Shown here in pieces: positions 61,740 through 64,000 of a stretch of 64,000 nucleotides of DNA (position 1 is its first letter; each line of letters opens with the position of its first letter). The DNA lies in contig NZ_OAOF01000013.1 of the NCBI RefSeq assembly GCF_900205965.1, positions 1-64,000 on the forward strand. Reading direction: 5' to 3'. Position numbers and translations under genes: made by a program. A model generated the notes under the pieces. The model saw only the letters and a program-made list of their open reading frames with translations, did not search any database and was not told where the DNA came from. This stretch comes from Lacrimispora amygdalina (GTDB lineage Bacteria; Bacillota; Clostridia; Lachnospirales; Lachnospiraceae).

Positions 61740-62129
61740 ATGAAAACATTAAAGTACAGCCGTCAACGGGAATCTATTAAGACCAGCTTAATGGCGCGGC
61801 ATGATCACCCCACTGCAGACGCCTTATACACATCAATTCGCGAAGAGTTTCCCAATATCAGCCTTGGTACCGTTTACCGGAATTTAAACCTGCTGGTGGA
61901 ATTGGGAGAGATTCAAAAGCTGACTTGCGGAGATGGCGCCGACCACTTTGATGCGGACACATCACCCCATTATCATTTTGTATGCAGGAACTGCGGTCAG
62001 GTATATGATCTGCCTATGGAATCTATGGACAGTATCAATGATCTGGCTCAAAAACATGCAAACGGCAAGGTCGACAGCCATAAGATTTATTTTTACGGCA
62101 CTTGTAACGATTGTCTGGAAAATAATTGA
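61740..62129 (+). CDS. perR: Peroxide-sensing Fur-family repressor PerR
   Basis: 129 aa. Winged helix HPTADALYTSIREEFPNISLGTVYRNLNLLVELGEI, regulatory-metal region DHFDADTSPHYHFVC, and structural zinc Cys pairs CRNC and CNDC. The Asp-rich HFDADTSPHYHF favours PerR over Fur. It should repress itself and the rubrerythrins until peroxide oxidises its metal-binding His. GGAGCGG precedes the ATG. Confidence 0.9.
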   Translation: MKTLKYSRQRESIKTSLMARHDHPTADALYTSIREEFPNISLGTVYRNLNLLVELGEIQKLTCGDGADHFDADTSPHYHFVCRNCGQVYDLPMESMDSINDLAQKHANGKVDSHKIYFYGTCNDCLENN

Positions 62130-62138
62130 GAATTTCTC

Positions 62139-62187
62139 TTGACAGGGGATAAAACTTGTGGTAAATTAATATCAGTAATCATTACTA
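62139..62187 (+). promoter_or_regulatory. Rubrerythrin promoter with PerR-like operator
   Basis: TTGACA (62139-62144), 17-base spacer, TAAATT (62162-62167), then CAGTAATCATTACTA (62173-62187), which is a near-palindrome over the transcription start and matches the perR upstream repeat at 13 of 15 bases. Confidence 0.75.
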
Positions 62188-62245
62188 TTTTTGATTACCA
62201 CAATTTAATAAATCAAAAAATTATAATAAAAGGAGACATGAGATC

Positions 62246-62788
62246 ATGAAGAAATGGGTTTGTACAGTATGCGGTTATGTTCACGAAGGAGACACAGCTC
62301 CGGAATTCTGTCCAGTATGTAAAGCTGGTTCCGAGAAATTTAAATTACAGGACGAAGATATGTCCTGGGCCTGCGAGCATGAAATTGGTGTAGCTCAGGG
62401 TTCTCCGGAAGATATTATGAAGGATTTAAGAGCGAACTTTGAAGGTGAATGTACAGAGGTTGGTATGTATCTTGCCATGTCCAGAGCTGCTCATAGAGAA
62501 GGCTATCCGGAAATCGGCTTATACTATGAAAAGGCTGCTTTTGAAGAGGCTGAGCATGCTTCTAAATTTGCTGAATTATTAGGTGAATGTGTTACTTCCA
62601 GCACAAAGAAAAACCTGGAATTACGGGTAGCTGCTGAGAACGGAGCAACTGCAGGTAAATTTGATCTTGCAAAACGTGCCAAAGCATTAAACTTAGATGC
62701 AATTCATGATACCGTACATGAGATGGCTAAGGATGAAGCCCGTCACGGAAAAGCATTTAAAGGCTTACTGGAAAGATACTTCGGCTAA
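62246..62788 (+). CDS. Reverse rubrerythrin
   Basis: 180 aa with the rubredoxin domain at the N-terminus (CTVCGY ... CPVC, about 6-28) and the ferritin-like di-iron domain after it ([34 protein letters not shown]). This domain order is that of clostridial revRbr, an NADH-linked peroxide and O2 reductase. AGGAGA precedes the ATG. Followed by the classical rubrerythrin 28 bases later. Confidence 0.94.
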   Translation: MKKWVCTVCGYVHEGDTAPEFCPVCKAGSEKFKLQDEDMSWACEHEIGVAQGSPEDIMKDLRANFEGECTEVGMYLAMSRAAHREGYPEIGLYYEKAAFEEAEHASKFAELLGECVTSSTKKNLELRVAAENGATAGKFDLAKRAKALNLDAIHDTVHEMAKDEARHGKAFKGLLERYFG

Positions 62789-62816
62789 ATCCATTTTCTG
62801 ACAGGAGGGTTATACG

Positions 62817-63353
62817 ATGTCTAAATATGCAGGTACAAAAACAGAACAGAATTTAAAGGATGCGTTTGCCGGGGAATCCATGGCAAGGAATAAGTATACT
62901 TATTATGCATCGGCTGCAAAAAAGGCCGGATATGAGCAGATGGCTGCATTATATCTGGAAACTGCGGACCAGGAAAAGGAACATGCCAAGATGTGGTTTA
63001 AAGAACTGCACGGAATTGGCACTCCGGAAGAAAACCTTGTGGATGCTGCAGAAGGTGAAAACTATGAGTGGACGGATATGTATAAAAGAATGGCACAAGA
63101 AGCCAGGGCAGAAGGGTTCACTGAGCTTGCACTGAAGTTTGAATTTGTGGGTAAAGTGGAAGCAGCTCATGAAAAGAGATATCTTAAACTGTTAGACAGT
63201 TTAAAGAATGATAAGACCTTTAAAGGGGATGCTCCTCTTGGCTGGAAGTGCCGCAACTGCGGTTATATTCATGAAGGTGCTGATGCTCCTGAGATCTGTC
63301 CGGTATGCGCTCATCCGAAAGCCTATTTTGAAAGAAAAGCTGAAAATTACTAA
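62817..63353 (+). CDS. rbr: Rubrerythrin (classical domain order)
   Basis: 178 aa. Di-iron domain first ([50 protein letters not shown]) and rubredoxin domain last ([20 protein letters not shown]). It reduces hydrogen peroxide to water. AGGAGGG precedes the ATG. Cotranscribed with the reverse rubrerythrin, giving two peroxidases of opposite architecture in one operon. Confidence 0.95.
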   Translation: MSKYAGTKTEQNLKDAFAGESMARNKYTYYASAAKKAGYEQMAALYLETADQEKEHAKMWFKELHGIGTPEENLVDAAEGENYEWTDMYKRMAQEARAEGFTELALKFEFVGKVEAAHEKRYLKLLDSLKNDKTFKGDAPLGWKCRNCGYIHEGADAPEICPVCAHPKAYFERKAENY

Positions 63354-63383
63354 AGCACTGCCGTAAACTCTCCGATACGGCAC

Positions 63384-63436
63384 AAAAGATGCAGCAGTCA
63401 GAAGAACCCGATTCTTCTGACTGCTGCATCTTTTTT
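63384..63436. terminator. Strong bidirectional terminator
   Basis: A 23-base perfect stem starting AAAAGATGCAGCAG, 5-base loop, and T6 on the plus strand. Serves the rubrerythrin operon and the minus-strand gene ending at 63439. Confidence 0.95.
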
Positions 63437-63438
63437 CG

Positions 63439-64000
63439 TTATTCATCCCCTGAAACCTGTACTTGTGCTGCTTTTTGGGCAAGCTCCTCATAGTACTTTG
63501 ACTGTTTCACATCACCTGCCTGCCTATAACAGCTGGCCAGCTTAAGCAGAGGGAACTCTCCGGAATACCGGATATTTAGTTCACTATCCGTCTCGTATGC
63601 TGCATTATAAAACCAGATCACAGCTTCCTGCAAATCTCCTTTTTCTAAAAAATACTCTCCTACGTCATAGCAGACTTCCGCACTTGCCATTTTACAGGCC
63701 ACATTCTTCAGTGCATTCTTTAAGATCTGATCAGCATCCTGCCTGATCCTTGCGCTTCTGGTCAGAACGCACTGAATGATTTTCAATTCTTCCTCTTCCC
63801 TTTCTTCTGACAGCAGACCGGCAAAATACCCTTCTGCATCCAGAAAGTCCTGATCTTCACCGGAAACAAACAGTTCTCTGGCATACATGGTACGAAGCTT
63901 CTTAGACAGAGGAATATCTTTTTTTATCAGCTTTTGAAAAATTCCAAAGTCCCGTTTTGAATGATTTCCTTCCGGCATATGTATAATCTCTATCTCGCTG
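63439..64000 (-). CDS. Partial gene: TPR-region protein, probably the C-terminus of a family 2 glycosyltransferase
   Basis: The reading frame stays open to the window edge (upstream codons read SEIEIIH before MPEGNHSKRDFGIF), so the ATG at 63978 need not be the start. Visible are about 186 codons. The part SKKLRTMYARELFVSGEDQDFLDAEGYF and the later helical pairs (VCYDVGEYFLEKGDLQEAVIWFYNAA; ASCYRQAGDVKQSKYYEELAQ) are TPR repeats. This resembles the TPR tail of SunS-like glycosyltransferases, but the catalytic part is outside. Confidence 0.55.
   Translation of the reverse strand, partial: SEIEIIHMPEGNHSKRDFGIFQKLIKKDIPLSKKLRTMYARELFVSGEDQDFLDAEGYFAGLLSEEREEEELKIIQCVLTRSARIRQDADQILKNALKNVACKMASAEVCYDVGEYFLEKGDLQEAVIWFYNAAYETDSELNIRYSGEFPLLKLASCYRQAGDVKQSKYYEELAQKAAQVQVSGDE

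Overview
The window looks like chromosomal DNA of an anaerobic, endospore-forming Firmicute of the class Clostridia, most probably a Lachnospiraceae (Clostridium cluster XIVa / Lacrimispora-like) genome. The reasons are AGGAGG-type ribosome sites, TTGACA-17-TATAAT promoters, sporulation genes (spoIIE, yabP, yabQ, spoVT), reverse and classical rubrerythrins with PerR, a superoxide reductase, and the conserved pth-mfd-spoVT-mazG-hup-rqcP-yabP-yabQ-divIC-spoIIE-tilS-hpt-ftsH neighbourhood known from Bacillus and Clostridia. The genus call is inference. There is no rRNA, CRISPR array, insertion sequence or prophage.

Layout. 0.37-6.1 kb: tRNA-Gly, then a TetR-controlled ABC importer of the BMP/nucleoside type with its binding protein encoded last. 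6.1-9.7 kb: a lipoprotein, then a divergent GntR / cyclase-family locus next to a 2,3-diketo-L-gulonate reductase homologue. 9.7-9.9 kb: tRNA-Gly and tRNA-Phe. 10-14.6 kb: PadR plus an unusual flavodoxin-fold / SCP2-like / membrane fusion; a fluoride riboswitch in front of a cation/proton antiporter; a superoxide reductase that has lost its rubredoxin-type iron site. 14.5-22.6 kb: a chemoreceptor, a lantibiotic/bacitracin-type ABC exporter facing a two-component system, a broken alpha/beta hydrolase and a MarR regulator. 22.6-27.6 kb: a sugar-acid (aldonate) operon of dehydratase, GntP permease and aldolase, with a divergent IclR regulator. 27.7-31.7 kb: tRNA-Leu, water-forming NADH oxidase behind a Rex-like operator, tRNA-Tyr, and a GH13 neopullulanase-like enzyme.

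32-46 kb is the conserved sporulation/housekeeping cluster on the minus strand. It carries a SpoIIE without a membrane domain behind a Spo0A-type promoter with a 21-base spacer, and a hairpin before yabP that appears to hide its ribosome site in read-through RNA but not in a predicted sigma-E transcript. 46-49.4 kb: a DUF4091 protein and a COG2509 flavoprotein. 49.5-51.4 kb: an AT-rich RloA/RloB (AbiL-like) defence pair, probably acquired by transfer. 51.6-59.8 kb: purine salvage (xpt), a HAD phosphatase, a trigger-factor-like lipoprotein, an M18 aminopeptidase, dtd, a membrane GDPD, a small alarmone synthetase and an S1-domain protein. 60-63.4 kb: PHP phosphatase with LysR, then perR, reverse rubrerythrin and rubrerythrin with shared PerR-like operators. 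The right edge cuts a TPR/glycosyltransferase-like gene.

Several groups work together. NADH oxidase, superoxide reductase, two rubrerythrins and PerR form the oxygen defence of a strict anaerobe. dlgD/cyclase/GntR and dehydratase/GntP/aldolase/IclR are two separately regulated sugar-acid catabolic units. The ABC/two-component locus and RloAB are defence functions against peptides and, probably, phage.
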